NCBI GenBank assembly: GCA_014706385.1
Contig: JACGZH010000002.1
Span: 1,798,001-1,862,000, forward strand
Length of the DNA stretch: 64,000 nucleotides
Direction of reading: 5' to 3'
Source of the DNA: Phaffia rhodozyma
Taxonomy: Eukaryota > Basidiomycota > Tremellomycetes > Cystofilobasidiales > Mrakiaceae
In this document: one piece after another, positions 49,135 through 61,653 of the stretch
How the letters are laid out: every line of letters begins with the position of its first letter
Numbering within the stretch: the first letter of the stretch is position 1
The notes under the pieces: model-generated
What the model was told of the DNA's origin: nothing
Database searches by the model: none
The model's input: the letters and a program-made list of their open reading frames with translations, nothing else
Made by a program: the position numbers and the translations under genes

Positions 49135-51394
49135 ATGTCTTATATCACTGCTCAAAAGAGTCAGATTCCGGTTGGGTGTCCCATCCCGCGCGACCTGCCT
49201 CATGCTGTTTCGGTCTCGCTTCCGACGTGGGAGGATAACGTTGCGTACGAGGAGGGTGAGCCGTGGATCAAAGAAGCGATGCAAACCGGATACCCTAGAT
49301 TCTTCATTCACAAGAGCATTCAAAAGGTCAGCCAATGTCTTTCTTCTCAAGTGGATGGCATCTTCTGCACTAAAGAGCTGACACCGAATGTTTGGGATCA
49401 CATCAGCTTGCCTCAATCTGCCTGAAGAAGTTCGGTCAGCCCAATGAGCTCTGTCTTCTTCTTCCTCATCCTAGCATTGCTCAGCAATGCCGCTCCTTCC
49501 TCTGTCAACACTCTCCCGAGCCGATCGCTACTCGAATCGTCGATTTTGTCATCTGCGCTCAGGACCAAAGCCGAGGGAGCAACCCAGCCGATCTCACCTC
49601 AGCTACGTCGGAAGACAGTAGTTGTATTGAACTTCAGATTATTCTCTTCCCTGAAGCCATTTTCCCACTTGCGAAGTCTTTCTGGCAACACACCGGAGAG
49701 GGAATTAGCTCCAGGCGGGCAGAAAGGTGTCTGATCTCGCTAGGAGAGAACACAGCGCCGGTAAGCGAGGTCAAACTCGTGAACGGTGGTTCGGGGGATC
49801 AACTCAAAATGACTCTTCCAGTTCCTGCCGCGCTCAACTCTACGCAGCAAGCTCCTGTCCGGCCAATTTCCTACTCTCGAAACAGACACTATTCTAGAGG
49901 AGGTGCCTCTACTCCCACACTTCCAACCACCGGGGTATCTTCATCGTCATCCCTGGTCACTGCCCATGAGGATCTGACTGCTGACCATTCGGTGTACGTC
50001 GAGCAACGATACGGACGAAACCTACCTCTTGCGTCGGCTGCGCTTGCCAAACAAGCGCTGAGACGAAGGATCGCAGGTGGCTTTAAGGGAGAGGAGGTGG
50101 AGGGTAGAAAAGTCTCGGAGGATGATGTCTGGTTGTTTTCCACCGGAATGAGCGCCATTTATAATGCTCATTTGACATCTATGAGGACGAGGCCTGGCGA
50201 CGAAAAAAAAAGTGTCTGCTTTGGGTTCGTCGTTGAAGTCGTCTCACATATCTATGCATTCCTGGGTGTTAATCGTTCATCTGTTTGTTTGTTTGTTTGT
50301 TTGTTTGTTTTTCTACACTTGAAGCTTCCCCTACACAGACACTCTCAAGGTGCTCCAGAAGTTCGGGCCTGGAAGCCATTTCTTCGGAAAAGGTTCATCT
50401 GAGGATATAGAATCCTTGGCAACTCTTTTGGCTGAGTCTCGAACGCCCGAGAATCCTCGACCGATTCAAGCACTCTTCTGCGAATTTCCTGGTAACCCTC
50501 TTCTCCGATCACCCGATCTTCGAGCCATTCGAAAGTTGGCCGATGAGTATGGATTTTACATCGTTGTCGATGAGACTATCGGAAACTTTGTGAATGTGGA
50601 GGTATTGGAGTGGGCGGATATCGTTGTCAGTAGTCTGACCAAGATATTCAGTGGTGATGTCAACGTCATGGGTGGAAGGTTTGTCTCTTCTCTCCAAGTT
50701 CTCTCATTCTTTGCATCTTTCAAATCTTTTGCATGAGCGGTTATGTGACAACGGCTCATTTTCTGCAACTTCGTGTATCAGTTTGGTACTCAACTCCCAG
50801 TCCAAGCATTACACGGACTTACGAGCTGTCCTTGACGCCAACTATGAAGATACCTACTTGGGTGAAGATGCTATTTTCATGGAACGAAACTCCCGAGACT
50901 TCCGATCCAGAATCCACCTCATTAACGCCAACACTGAGATTCTTTGTGATCTCCTCCGTTCACGGTCCCTGGTCGATCCGTCTCATCCTCCGAGCTCGGT
51001 CATCAAGGATGTCTACTATCCCAAATGGTCATCCGCTACGGAGTACTCTCAATGTCGACGACCAATCCTGCCTACCGATGTTGACCAGACCGGTCGGTTC
51101 GGTGGTCTCTTCTCGGTGACGCTTACTAGTGATGTTGCAGCAAAGGCATTCTTTAATTCGCTGCCTTGCGCAAAAGGCCCTAGTCTGGGAACAAACTTCA
51201 CTTTAGCGTCCCCATATGTTATCTTGGCTCACTATCTAGAATTGGACTGGGCAGAGAGCTTCGGAGTGGAGAGAAACTTGATCCGAATCAGTGTAGGTAT
51301 GGAGGAGACTGAGGTGCTCAAGCAGTGGTTCGAGTTTGCGCTCAATGAGGCTGAGAAAGCTGAGAAGTTACAGCAAGCCAACAAGGTAGAGTAA
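49135..51394 (+). CDS. STR2: Fungal cystathionine gamma-synthase (Str2/YLL058W type)
   Basis: PLP enzyme of the Cys/Met metabolism family, converting an O-acylhomoserine and cysteine to cystathionine. The true ATG at 49135 gives [20 protein letters not shown]. An intron at 49327-49408 joins IHKSIQK to [10 protein letters not shown]. The family layout follows: an N-terminal Ile/Pro-rich fungal extension, [46 protein letters not shown] and [15 protein letters not shown]. Then come [15 protein letters not shown] and the Schiff-base Lys in [18 protein letters not shown]. The C-terminal part has [10 protein letters not shown] and [20 protein letters not shown]. About 640 residues, typical of Str2-like proteins. 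One intron carries a (TTTG)n run at 50282-50310. Confidence 0.88.
50282..50310. repeat. (TTTG)n repeat in an intron
   Basis: Seven units of TTTG in the intron before the FPYTDTLKV exon of the cystathionine gamma-synthase gene. Confidence 0.85.
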
Positions 51395-51945
51395 ATTATA
51401 AGGATATCTATTGGTGATCGCTATACAAAATCAGAGGCATATCTGTATTTTCACAAATGTAATGAAGTTCTGAGAGAACCCAACTACCTGAACTAGTATT
51501 AGCTTTGAATTATTGTAACAAAGAACGAAGTGAGGAGACAAAAAGAAGGGCAGAGAATCGAGTAGAAACCCAGCTGACTAAGCGAAGCTAAAGTAGACTC
51601 AAGCACAAGCAAAACTCTTAGCTGACGAAGGCTTTCCTCCTAACCACCACTACTTCACATCGTACAGGTACGCCTTCAGTCCCTTCTCTTCCAGTTTGGA
51701 CTTCGTTATATACATCTTTGTATGCTAGGTTTGACTGACCGCATGGAAGAAAATTCTTACCTGCCATTTGTTCTCACTATTTTCACCCCACCGGGATTTT
51801 TCTCTCCATCCGTCGAACTTTGCCTGCTCGCCTGACCCGGAATCGATAATTCTTTTCCATCACTCTTTCGCCACTTGCCTTGTGTCCGTAACGGTATCGT
51901 TCTTGTTATTCTCGAATTTTATCTTCCGCTTGTAGATTTGCAGAC
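51395..51945. promoter_or_regulatory. Intergenic, upstream region and leader of UBC4
   Basis: 551 bases between two plus-strand genes. The stretch from about 51640 to 51945 is the likely UBC4 promoter and 5' UTR, with pyrimidine-rich blocks before the start. No open frame is credible. Confidence 0.5.
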
Positions 51946-53337
<1,392 letters not shown>

Positions 53338-53979
53338 ACCGGTTTATGTTCCGTCTGCCAACGTTCTCCTTCTCTTCTATTTTCCCTTGATCTCCTTTGA
53401 ATCCTACCCTCGAATATTTTTGTCCATCTCGTCTATACTTCTAGGGTTTCTCTTGTTTGCGTATTCCTCCTGGGTTCACTGTAGCAAAGGGGACTTGAAT
53501 GTAGATGACTTGTGTGTTCTGTCCGTCTGTTCCCAACCTGACAGTCCTTGGTGCATCCGATGATCTTCTCACTGACGCCCTGGATGATCGGAGAAGCTAT
53601 CACTGCCCAGGCTGATCTGGATGTACGTCCTGAATAGATCGAGAACAATCAACAGCCATGCCCTGCTGAACGAAGACTGACTCTCGATCGATGGAGGGCG
53701 CTGTTATGTTGACCGTCCGATCCCGGAAGTTCCCTGTGCCTGACCTGACCCTTTGTTTGGTGTGTGGGTGTGCCTGTTCTTTTGTGACATTCTTCGTTCT
53801 CTTTGCTTCACTTTCAGCTGGTTGAGAATGTATAAAGGTTGGTCTTTTGTTTGTTGGTTTGTTCTTCTTCTTCTTCCTCTCCTCATCTTCCTCATCCTCT
53901 TCTTCTCCTACTTCCGCTCATCAGCCTTAGAGAATCCCCTCCGTCTTCTTTGATTACCTTTACATTTTAACTAAACAAC
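53338..53979. other. Intergenic, UBC4 3' flank and secreted-protein promoter
   Basis: 642 bases. The TC-rich block at 53860-53940 leads to the start at 53980. No supported gene; an open frame at 53237-53563 is the shadow of UBC4 exons and introns. Confidence 0.45.
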
Positions 53980-55605
53980 ATGATCTCTACTCCCGTCATC
54001 GTTTTGGGTCTCGCCGCCCTTGTTTCTGCTTCCCAGGCTTCTGCTGCCGTCGTAAGTGTGTTCTTTCAACATGTTCTGGTGAAGACCCTTTTCTTTAACG
54101 ATGTGTTGTTGTTACGACAACTTTTTTTTTCTCTTCGAAGATTGGTCTCAAGGCTGGTGCCGCTGTTGGTGGTGCTGGTCTCGGCGCTAAAGTGAGTTGA
54201 GTGCTCTGGAATAGACACTTACATAGGCATTGACCCCTTGTCTGGTTGTTCTCTTCTCTTCTTTCCCCCATTTAGGTCGGCGCTGGTGTTCACGTCCGGG
54301 CTCCTTCTTCCTACTCTGTGAGTGACTGTCATCTTAGACCCATACGGAACCTAGCTCATGTGTGCCTTTTATCGGTTATGAATTCACAGGGTGCGGCTGG
54401 AGGAGGGTCCGCCTATGGTGGGGGTTCCGTCAATGTCGACGATGATCATCGAGTTCACGTTTCTGGAGGTGGATACGGAGGAGTGAGTTCATGCTTGCCT
54501 GTATAGAGGGTACAGAATTGAGCTATGTCAACTGACTTCTATCGTTATACACCGGGTAGTCCCACGGAGGAGGCATGACCTATGTTCGACGAAGTCGTGC
54601 TTCGGCTCGAGGTCTTGATGGTCTTGATGGGCTTGAAGATGTCTTGAAGAATGTTCTCGACAGCGATGACATCTCTGCCAACATAAAGGCTCAATTGTCC
54701 GTCGATGGGTTGTTTAAGACTCCAGATAATACGTTAGCCTACCAGTGCCCCGACAAGCAATGGGCTCCTCCTGCTCAGTACAACTTTGGTTACTTTGTGA
54801 GTTGTGTTTTCTTTTATGCAACATATGGGTAATGGCCTTCTATTTCTCTAACATTCGTTCCGTTATTTTCAAAGGATGTGGATACGGGAGCTTGGGTCGA
54901 CGACCAGGCTCAGGTCCAGACCTATTTGCAGGGCCTAGGATACGCTCACGTATGTAGTCTCATCCTTTGCTCTATTTCGAATCAATCCAATCTGATCTTC
55001 TATTTTCTCTCGTGCTCAGCTTGACATTTCAGGCTCTTTGGATCTCTTCGCCCATGCCAATGTTAACGCTGCGATCCTTCCCACAGGAGACAACACTCAA
55101 AACAAAGGAAAAGTTTGTTCCAAATTCTGACTCTGTGATGCACGCTCTTCATCGCTGATGGTGTTTCTTCCCACCGCCTACTTCAGTGCGGATACCTTGT
55201 CCCAGCCGCTCCTGCCGCTCCTGCCACCAAAGCCGCTGTCGCCACTCCTTCTTCCGCTTGTGATGTCGCTTCCACTGCTGTTCCCACTGGTACTACCGCC
55301 GCCGGCGTCCTCGACGTATCCGCCACCATCTTCGTTGCTCTTCAAGCCAACGCTGACGTCAACCTTGGCCTCTCCGCTGATGTCGACGCTGATGTTGATG
55401 CTGACATCAATGCCAATGTTGATGCCAACCTCAATGCTCAGGCTGACGTCTCTGTGGACGTCAAGACTTTGTTGAACAGCTCTGGATTCTTCCAAGTACG
55501 TCCACCTGCTCTTGCTTGTTTTTTGCGCTTAGAAGCTGATCGTCCCGGAGCTTGATCTGTTCATTGTAGCTTGCCGAGCCCAAGAGCAAGGACTGCGGCT
55601 GCTAA
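53980..55605 (+). CDS. Secreted protein with Gly-rich and Asp/Val/Ala-repeat segments, unknown
   Basis: Not recognised by name. The start at 53980 gives MISTPVIVLGLAALVSASQA, a good signal peptide with likely cleavage after SQASA. Many small exons follow: IGLKAGAAVGGAGLGAK, VGAGVHVRAPSSYS, a Gly/Ser part (GAAGGGSAYGGGS), SHGGGMTYVRRSRASARG and the segment NLTDNTLAYQCPDKQWAPPA-like (AYQCPDKQWAPPAQYNFGYF). Next are DVDTGAWVDDQAQVQTYLQG and LDISGSLDLFAHANVNAAIL. KGK is joined to CGYLVPAAPAAPATKAA. The C terminus is a repeat of alternating Asp/Ala/Val/Asn, DVDADVDADINANVDANLNA, then SKDCGC. A cell-wall or surface protein is likely. The frame is open through about nine introns, which supports the gene. 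Confidence 0.75.
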
Positions 55606-56148
55606 TTTGTATGTGTCTTACGACTATTATCTTTGAGAAAAAGAGGTTTCCCGATTGACTTTTTTGTTCTGCTCTATCGTGTAGGCCAGCAATTTCCTCT
55701 GTTTTCTGAATTCTCTTTCAAAGATAGCTAAGAGCTGTCTAATCCATCAAAATCTATATACCCACTTATCGACCTAGATATATTTATGTAAACCTTATAC
55801 ACCCTTCTTCCTTGGACCACCCCCTCTTGACCTTTCTTGTCACTCTGATTTAGGAATAGCCTGGTCTGTTTTCGATATCGAACGATGATGTTTTCCCTAT
55901 TATCATTGCGTAAGAAGATTAAGAAAAGGATAGAGGGCAACAGAAACAATGTGGCAAGAAGAGGAAAGCGAAAAGGAAAGTTAAAGTAAGAAGACAACAT
56001 GAAAATAAAACATGAAAATAGAATAAGAAGGAAAGTACAACGGGGGAGGGAGGAAGCCGATAAAAGATCAGGTCTTACAAATGATAAAACAAAGAGAACA
56101 AGGAAAAAGGAGGAGGAGGAGGAGGAGGCAAGAAGATAATGGGTAGGT
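55606..56148. other. Intergenic, convergent 3' flanks
   Basis: 543 bases between the secreted-protein and complex I genes. An AGG trinucleotide run lies at 56108-56129. No gene is seen. Confidence 0.5.
56108..56129. repeat. (AGG)n repeat
   Basis: About seven AGG units next to the stop of the complex I 24-kDa gene. Confidence 0.8.
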
Positions 56149-57626
56149 TTATGCGAACTCGGGTTGACAATGTTGACCGGGTCCGTAAGGCTGTTCAGCA
56201 GATGACGATAATCGAAGATCAGTCATCACCCGGGTGGGACGGGATTGAGGGAGAGAGCCAGACGTACCTTCTCCGTCAACGCGGTCAGTCCGGCCGAGTT
56301 CTCACTCTGCTTCCTACCAGATTGAGGCCCAGGCGCAGGAGTCTGGCCGTTTGCGAACGATTCCAAGACCTTGATGGTTGTCTCTGGGGTTAGGTCCTCC
56401 TGTTTTCGTGGTAAAGAAGAAGAAGAAGAAGACGAAAGAAGGACTACCTGGTCAGTTTCTGCTTGAAGTCTGAGATGATGGTGAATGCGGAAGAGGTAAC
56501 GAGAAGAGAGGGCCGTACGTAAAAGTCATCGCCGACGGCCATCATTGGCGCGTTCGAACAAGCACCGAGACATTCGACCTCGACGAGTGTAAACTTTCCA
56601 TCCGGAGTAGTCTGGCCGGGCTGGATCTTGAGGTGACCTTGGATGGTCTCGAGGATGGAGGTTGAGCCGCAACCACCGAGCATGCATGGAGTAGTCGTGC
56701 ACAACTGGACAAAGTTCTTGCCGATCGGAGATCTTTTTTTTCGTTTTTATTTTCGAAGAAACCAAAAGGAGTGAGAGAAGTCAGTCGAGGTAGGGACTCA
56801 AGGAAAAATGAACGGACGAACCGGTTGAACATGGTATAGAACGTGGCGACCTCGTATACTCGCATAGGTCTAAGCTCCAAAAGCTCGGCGACGTCTGTCC
56901 AATTGGAAGCAGAAGAAAGGAAAGATCTTCAGTCAAAAGAAGAAGGAACCCGGACAAAGATGAGCAAGGCGGCCTACGATTCATCACGCTTAGACTAGTC
57001 CATCCTCCGTTCTGCCTCTGTCCGAGATCGAGCAAAGGAATACATGCTCCCCTGTCGATTGTTGATTGGTCGAAGAAACAAGCCAAGTGTCAGTAGACGA
57101 TGGGAAAACGAGAAGAGAAGAAGCGCAAACAAACTTTTTGTATTGCGGAGGGTAACGAGCGATGATCTCTTTGACCGTCTTCTGGTTCTCGGCAGAGAAT
57201 TCAAATGGGATCTGGATGTAAGATTGTCCGAACAGAAAGGAGAAGGATGGTCAATCAAAACGAAACGCTGCGTATTGGTCAGAACGGTGATCGCGGAGAG
57301 AGGGGGCTCCAGACGGGAATCGGAACGTACCGAGGCATTGTTGTAGTCGGTATCTCGATGCTACATTTAGAATATACGATTAAGCAGTTCAAGATCAGCA
57401 GACAGAACGACCGCTGTCTACCCGTAGAAGAGAACGAGAGAAATAAAGGAAAGAAGGAAGGAAAAAGAAGGCAGAGGAACAAGGAAAAAAAAATAGGACG
57501 TACGACGAAGAGATGGTCGCTCTTTCTAGCGATCGACTGGGCGATTGACCTGTGAGCCTGACCGAACGTCTTCCTGGCCGGACCGACCGACCTAGAAGCA
57601 GCTGCTGCGAGTGAGAACGCGACCAT
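56149..57626 (-). CDS. NDUFV2: NADH:ubiquinone oxidoreductase 24-kDa subunit (NDUFV2/NUO24 type)
   Basis: Matrix-arm subunit of complex I that binds the N1a [2Fe-2S] cluster. The start at 57626 gives [20 protein letters not shown], a basic mitochondrial presequence. Then come [20 protein letters not shown] and PPQYKK, then [20 protein letters not shown]. The next block is [20 protein letters not shown] with MFNR. The cluster ligands are the four Cys of [11 protein letters not shown] (two) and [10 protein letters not shown] (two), near 56530-56700. The C terminus [20 protein letters not shown] ends in [13 protein letters not shown] after a final splice. About seven exons. The complex I gene is an indicator that this yeast keeps the rotenone-sensitive enzyme. 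Confidence 0.94.
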
Positions 57627-58304
57627 TTGTGATGTATACAGAGTGAGAGAGTGAGAATCCGACGGCTGATGTCTGATGGTTGGTGGCTCATCACACCCAA
57701 CGGAGCGAGCCAGGCCAGCCGATGGGCGTTGAGCGATGGCCGTAACCAAGGGCGAACCTGGTGTAAGGCTCGGTTGTTAAGAAGGTAACCAAGTGTAATC
57801 ACTTGGTTCGCGGGGTGACACTTAGGCTCTGGCGATTAATATATCTGAAGCAGACCAAACTATTAACAATATACTTTGGATAAGAGGTTTCAACAAGAAT
57901 CTCAGCTTGAGGAAAACTCTTATCCAAGAAGGCGCGAGGGCGTCCCCGTTTTATATCAGGACCCCTCGCGCATTTGGTCTGCCACTAAAGATATACATAT
58001 GACGAGCCTAGAGAGGCTCGAGATCACGAGAACTAAAAAGATGAAGCATGAACCATGCAAACTAGAGCATGATGGAAAATGGGCGAAGAGGCATAAGGGA
58101 TGGAGGGAACGAATAGCCTGTAGGGGTAACCCACGTAAGAGAACACGTGATACTTAACCCGTATTCCTGACACCTGGCAGGCGTTGGTTACATTTGGTTA
58201 CACCTCCTGCTACGGACAACACGGGTCTCGTCTCTTGCCGTGTAGAAATCCCCACCGTCGATCTAACAACCACCAGCATTGTATAGAACATCTATCCATC
58301 CATC
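57627..58304. promoter_or_regulatory. Divergent region complex I 24-kDa / mitochondrial gene, highly structured
   Basis: 678 bases. Besides the promoters it contains GTAACCAAG at 57742-57750 and 57785-57793, TTGGTTAC at 58184-58191 and 58194-58201, a CACGTG at 58144-58149, and the nested inverted repeats described in the next entry. Confidence 0.6.
57785..58202. repeat. Structured element with nested inverted repeats (candidate RNA or mobile element)
   Basis: Directly seen hairpin pairs: AACCAAGTG (57787-57795) with CACTTGGTT (57800-57808); an outer stem GCAGACCAAA (57850-57859) with TTTGGTCTGC (57973-57982); inside it TTGGATAAGAG (57876-57886) with CTCTTATCCAA (57917-57927), and GCGCGAGGG plus GTCC (57932-57945) with GGAC plus CCCTCGCGC (57959-57971). 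Then CGAGCCT/AGGCTCG (58003-58020) and GCATG/CATGC (58046-58058). The outer ends TAACCAAGTGTAATCA and TTACATTTGGTTA are near inverted copies, as in a terminal inverted repeat. No open frame of note lies inside. Class uncertain: structured RNA, MITE-like or solo LTR (ends TGTAA...TTACA). Confidence 0.55.
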
Positions 58305-58561
58305 ATGCTTTCTCTCAGCTCTCTCCTTCCCGCTCTCAGAGTCAGAGCTCCCGTTCAGGCCGCTCCCGTTCTCGTCCGATTTGCCGGTCAGGAGCGACGG
58401 TCCGGGTCTGTGGACCCCAAGTTTGCCCAGGCCAAGCTTGATAGGCTTAACCGAATCGAGAAGGCAGCCGAGATGTTCTCGAGTGGTATCCTTCCCGGGG
58501 AGATCACCGAGAAGCTTGAGTGAGTGTTTCTTTCGTGTGTGTTTTCTGTCGGTTCTGTATT

Positions 58562-58593
<32 letters not shown>

Positions 58594-59878
58594 GGTGTGT
58601 TTGTATATGTGTTGTCTTTGTCGGTAGATTGTAGCTCCTTTTCTGGTTCACTCTGAAAGGATGTGGAAGGGCACATGCCGGTGTTTTCATCCTTGTCTTT
58701 TTATTTTCCTCTCCGCTTCCCGAGGCTGATGGTCAACCTATCTGAAGAAGCATCAGATCAGCCCTTGACGTCGATATTTTCACAATTTGAGAGGGGAAAA
58801 TATGGACGGTCGCTAACAGAACCTCTCTTCTTCTTTTTTCTTCTTGTCTTGCGTTATTATTTTAGTCTTGGAAAGTCCTACGCGATCTCCACCGTTCGAG
58901 GATACCTTATTAACAAGGCTTGGGAGGCTCCCGAGTTGTTCGTCCTTTGGTTCTCCTTTCTGCTTGCAGATGACCTTTCAGAATTAACCTCTCCTCTCCC
59001 ACCTTCGTCTTCACCTTCATCTTCACCCTCACTTTAAATTTTTTCCCTCTAGCAAGGAAATCTTGAGCGAGAACATGGACCGAGCTTTCCACGAGCCTGG
59101 ATTCCTCCGTATGTCTCTTGCTCTTGCCCTTTTCTTGTTTCGTATCAAATGGCTGGCTTAGTTAACCCTCTATCCTTCCTTGTTATCCCCAGACGGTTGC
59201 TCCGATTTCGAGGAGGCTTCCAGTGTCCTCAGGCGACTCGAAGAGAGTGCGTATACCTATGCTCGTCTTTCTCGTTCTTTATCTCCTGCTGACCTCTGGC
59301 CTCTCCCTCTTCTTCTTCTTCTTCTATCCTTGCCCTTTCTTTTCGCAGAGGCTAAGCAGGACAAAGCTCTTGGTCGAAACACGGTTTGTATTCCGTTCAT
59401 TCTTACTCCTCGCGAGCGATCCGTCCAATTTGTTTGTCTTGAACTGACAATTTTATCCCAATCTATTCTTGATGCTTCTTAGTTCTTCAACAACAACAAT
59501 AACAACAACAACAACAACAACAACAACCGACGATTCTAGAATGCTTGAATGATCCATCTTTCCTCTTCTTTTATATCGTTCTTCTTCTTTCAATTTTTTT
59601 AGTCTGGGTATTTTCGGTTGGTTCGGGCTGAGAGAGAGGATAACATGGGAATCAAAGGTAACTCCTCCTCTTATGATGATGAATCCTTTACGAAACTTAC
59701 ATATCGAATGAGTAGTCTGTTATAGTAACAAAAAATTTAGGATACAATCAATAAAGTAGCTTTGAAACAGAAAGTTGTATACATCTTCTGTGGCTTTGAG
59801 GCCTCACCCTCTCTTCTCTCTTTCTTCCTCTCGCTCTTTCTTTCTCTCTTCCTTTCTCTGATAGGCACCTTTCTGTAG
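58305..59878 (+). CDS. Small putative mitochondrial protein, unrecognised
   Basis: About 165 residues after splicing. The start at 58305 gives MLSLSSLLPALRVRAPVQAA, an Arg-rich, acid-free leader typical of a mitochondrial presequence. Exon 1 ends EMFSSGILPGEITEKL. After introns come DLGKSYAISTVRGYLINKAW and EAPE, then FKEILSENMDRAFHEPGFL, HGCSDFEEASSVLRRLEE, KAKQDKALGRNT, SGYFRLVRAEREDNMGIKG and the final 14-base coding exon giving TFL. The frame runs cleanly over six exons, which supports a real gene. I cannot assign a family; it looks like a helical assembly or ribosomal factor. Introns carry a (GT)15 run and a (CAA)n run. Confidence 0.65.
58563..58592. repeat. (GT)15 repeat in intron
   Basis: Fifteen GT units inside the first intron of the putative mitochondrial gene. 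Confidence 0.85.
59488..59527. repeat. (CAA)n repeat in intron
   Basis: About 12 CAA units, one interrupted by T, in an intron of the putative mitochondrial gene. Confidence 0.85.
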
Positions 59879-60017
59879 GTTTATCTCCGAGTCTTTTTGT
59901 CGTTGTGTCTTCCCTATCTTATGAGTTGTCTCTGGATTTGGTAATAGGGCGTTCGTTTAGTTCTCCCGAGATCCTTCACGTCAATCGTTCTTCCAGAGAT
60001 AAGACCGGGGCGAGAGA

Positions 60018-61653
60018 TTACATATCATCAACCGACCAAGCGTACGCTTCCGTCTCTCTTCGTTTCTTCGAGTTTTGTGCTTGGAAGTATTTTGTTTCAA
60101 ACCCTGTGCCTCGGTCTACCAATCCAGATTGTATCATCCGTTGGACAGGAGAGAAAGTGAGTTCGAGAGTACGAGACATGGCAAGAGAGAAGAGACAAAG
60201 GAAAGGTGCACGAACCGACACCATCCCATCGGTAACCTGGAGGAATCCCAAATCGATTAGGCGTTCCTGCGAATTTACATTTCGGATATGTCTTGCCTGT
60301 CGATCGTTTGTTCTGTATCAAGAAGAAACAAAAGGCGGACGAAGCTCGATTAGAGACAGCCCTCCCAAGCGAGACAGACGAGGGAACAAAGAGGAGAAGG
60401 AGAAGGAGAGGGAGCGGACGAACCGTGAGGAAATTAGCGGCTGGATCATTCCATCTGGCAGTCTCTTTCTGCTCAGCATTAAGGGACGCATCGTTTGCAT
60501 ATCTTTACACGATCAAGCCAGGAGGGTTTGGTCAACATGGGATGTCCTCCATAGTCAGAATAGTCAGAATAGCAAAGAAAAAGATGAAGGATATGCCCTC
60601 ACCTAGCGAGGTCTCTACTCTTTTCTTCCTGCTCCCTTCTCGCTCTCTCCTCTTTCTCGCCCCGTTGGACAATTCCTTTTCCCCATTCCATCTTTGCCGC
60701 CTCCTTCTCCTCTCTCTCCTTTGCCCTTCTCCGTTCTTCTGCCTTTTCCTTCTTTAGATCAATCTTTTGTCCTGTCGAATCTCGATAGACCGTCTCTCTC
60801 GATCGTCTCTCCGCCTCTCTGTCCTCTTCGGTCTGTCTGGCCTCGGCGGCCTGTTGAGCGGCCTGCTTGGCCGCTTCTACCTCTGCTTCTTCGGCTCGCA
60901 TCTCTGCAGCCGTCATCAGTCCTCCTCGTCGAGGGGCAGGAGCAGAGGGAACAGATTCGGTATCAGCTAACACCACGGGTTGTTCATCAGCCGGAATATC
61001 TTGAGGTGGAGGGGATGGCGGCGAAGGGGTTTCGCCGGTTCGGACTGCTGTCCAACCCGATCGGTTTGCTGACTTGAAGTTGCTCGTAGATGTCTGGACG
61101 GCTTTTCAGAACGTACAATGTGTTCGTTTAGAATCAGGAGAACGCAACAGATATAGATTGTTTTCGTTCCAAAGTCAGTTCCAAGTCGCTTCGCCTTCTT
61201 TCCGTCGTTGTAGTCATCACTCTGTTCTTTCTTGCAAAGACCAAGAGAGAAACACAGAAAGAAAGGCGAGAAGAAGACGAGACTTACTGGGGCGTTCATC
61301 ATCGGATGGATGATCACCAGCTACCGGCGCCCAGCCAGCCGGACCGTCTTCATCCTCAATCATCAAGTTCCCACTTCTCAACGACGTGTCCCCTCCTCCA
61401 TTTGGCTCATCCGCTCGCTTTCGCTTCTTTTTCTTGAGCTTTTTGTCTTCTGATCGAGCGAGGATTGCATCTGCTTTAGGACCAGACATGTATCTATTCC
61501 ATTTGGTTCGTTGATCATCCGACGGGTTGGTCGAGTAAAGGCGTAAAGAGAACGAACAGATCAGTGATGGTGGCATTATCGGAAAAGCCTTAAGAAGAAG
61601 CAGAAGACAACTTGGACATACTTTGAAGCGAGATATTCTTGTTTGGACGACAT
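60018..61653 (-). CDS. BUD13: Bud13/Cwc26, RES complex splicing factor
   Basis: Subunit of the RES (retention and splicing) complex of the spliceosome, in the nucleus. The start at 61653 gives MSSKQEYLASK, continuing YMSGPKADAILARSEDKKLK, a classical Bud13 start, then a Lys-rich stretch. PAGWAPVAGDHPSDDERP and SGWTAVRTGETPSPPSPPPQ follow. The conserved core is GLMTAAEMRAEEAEVEAAKQ, then the hallmark ETVYRDSTGQKIDLKKEKAE and EEKEAAKMEWGKGIVQRGEK. The C-terminal block NRFGIPPGYRWDGV is spliced to DRGTGFETKYFQAQNSKKRR and ends AYAWSVDDM at 60018. These are the conserved Bud13 motifs that bind Snu17. Several introns. Divergent from the GPALPP gene. Confidence 0.95.

Noticed and set aside
57794..58202. 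Solo LTR (TGTAA...TTACA) as the sole explanation for the structured region
   Set aside because: No matching target-site duplication is visible: the bases before (CCAAG) and after (CCTCC) differ. Kept only as an alternative in the finding.
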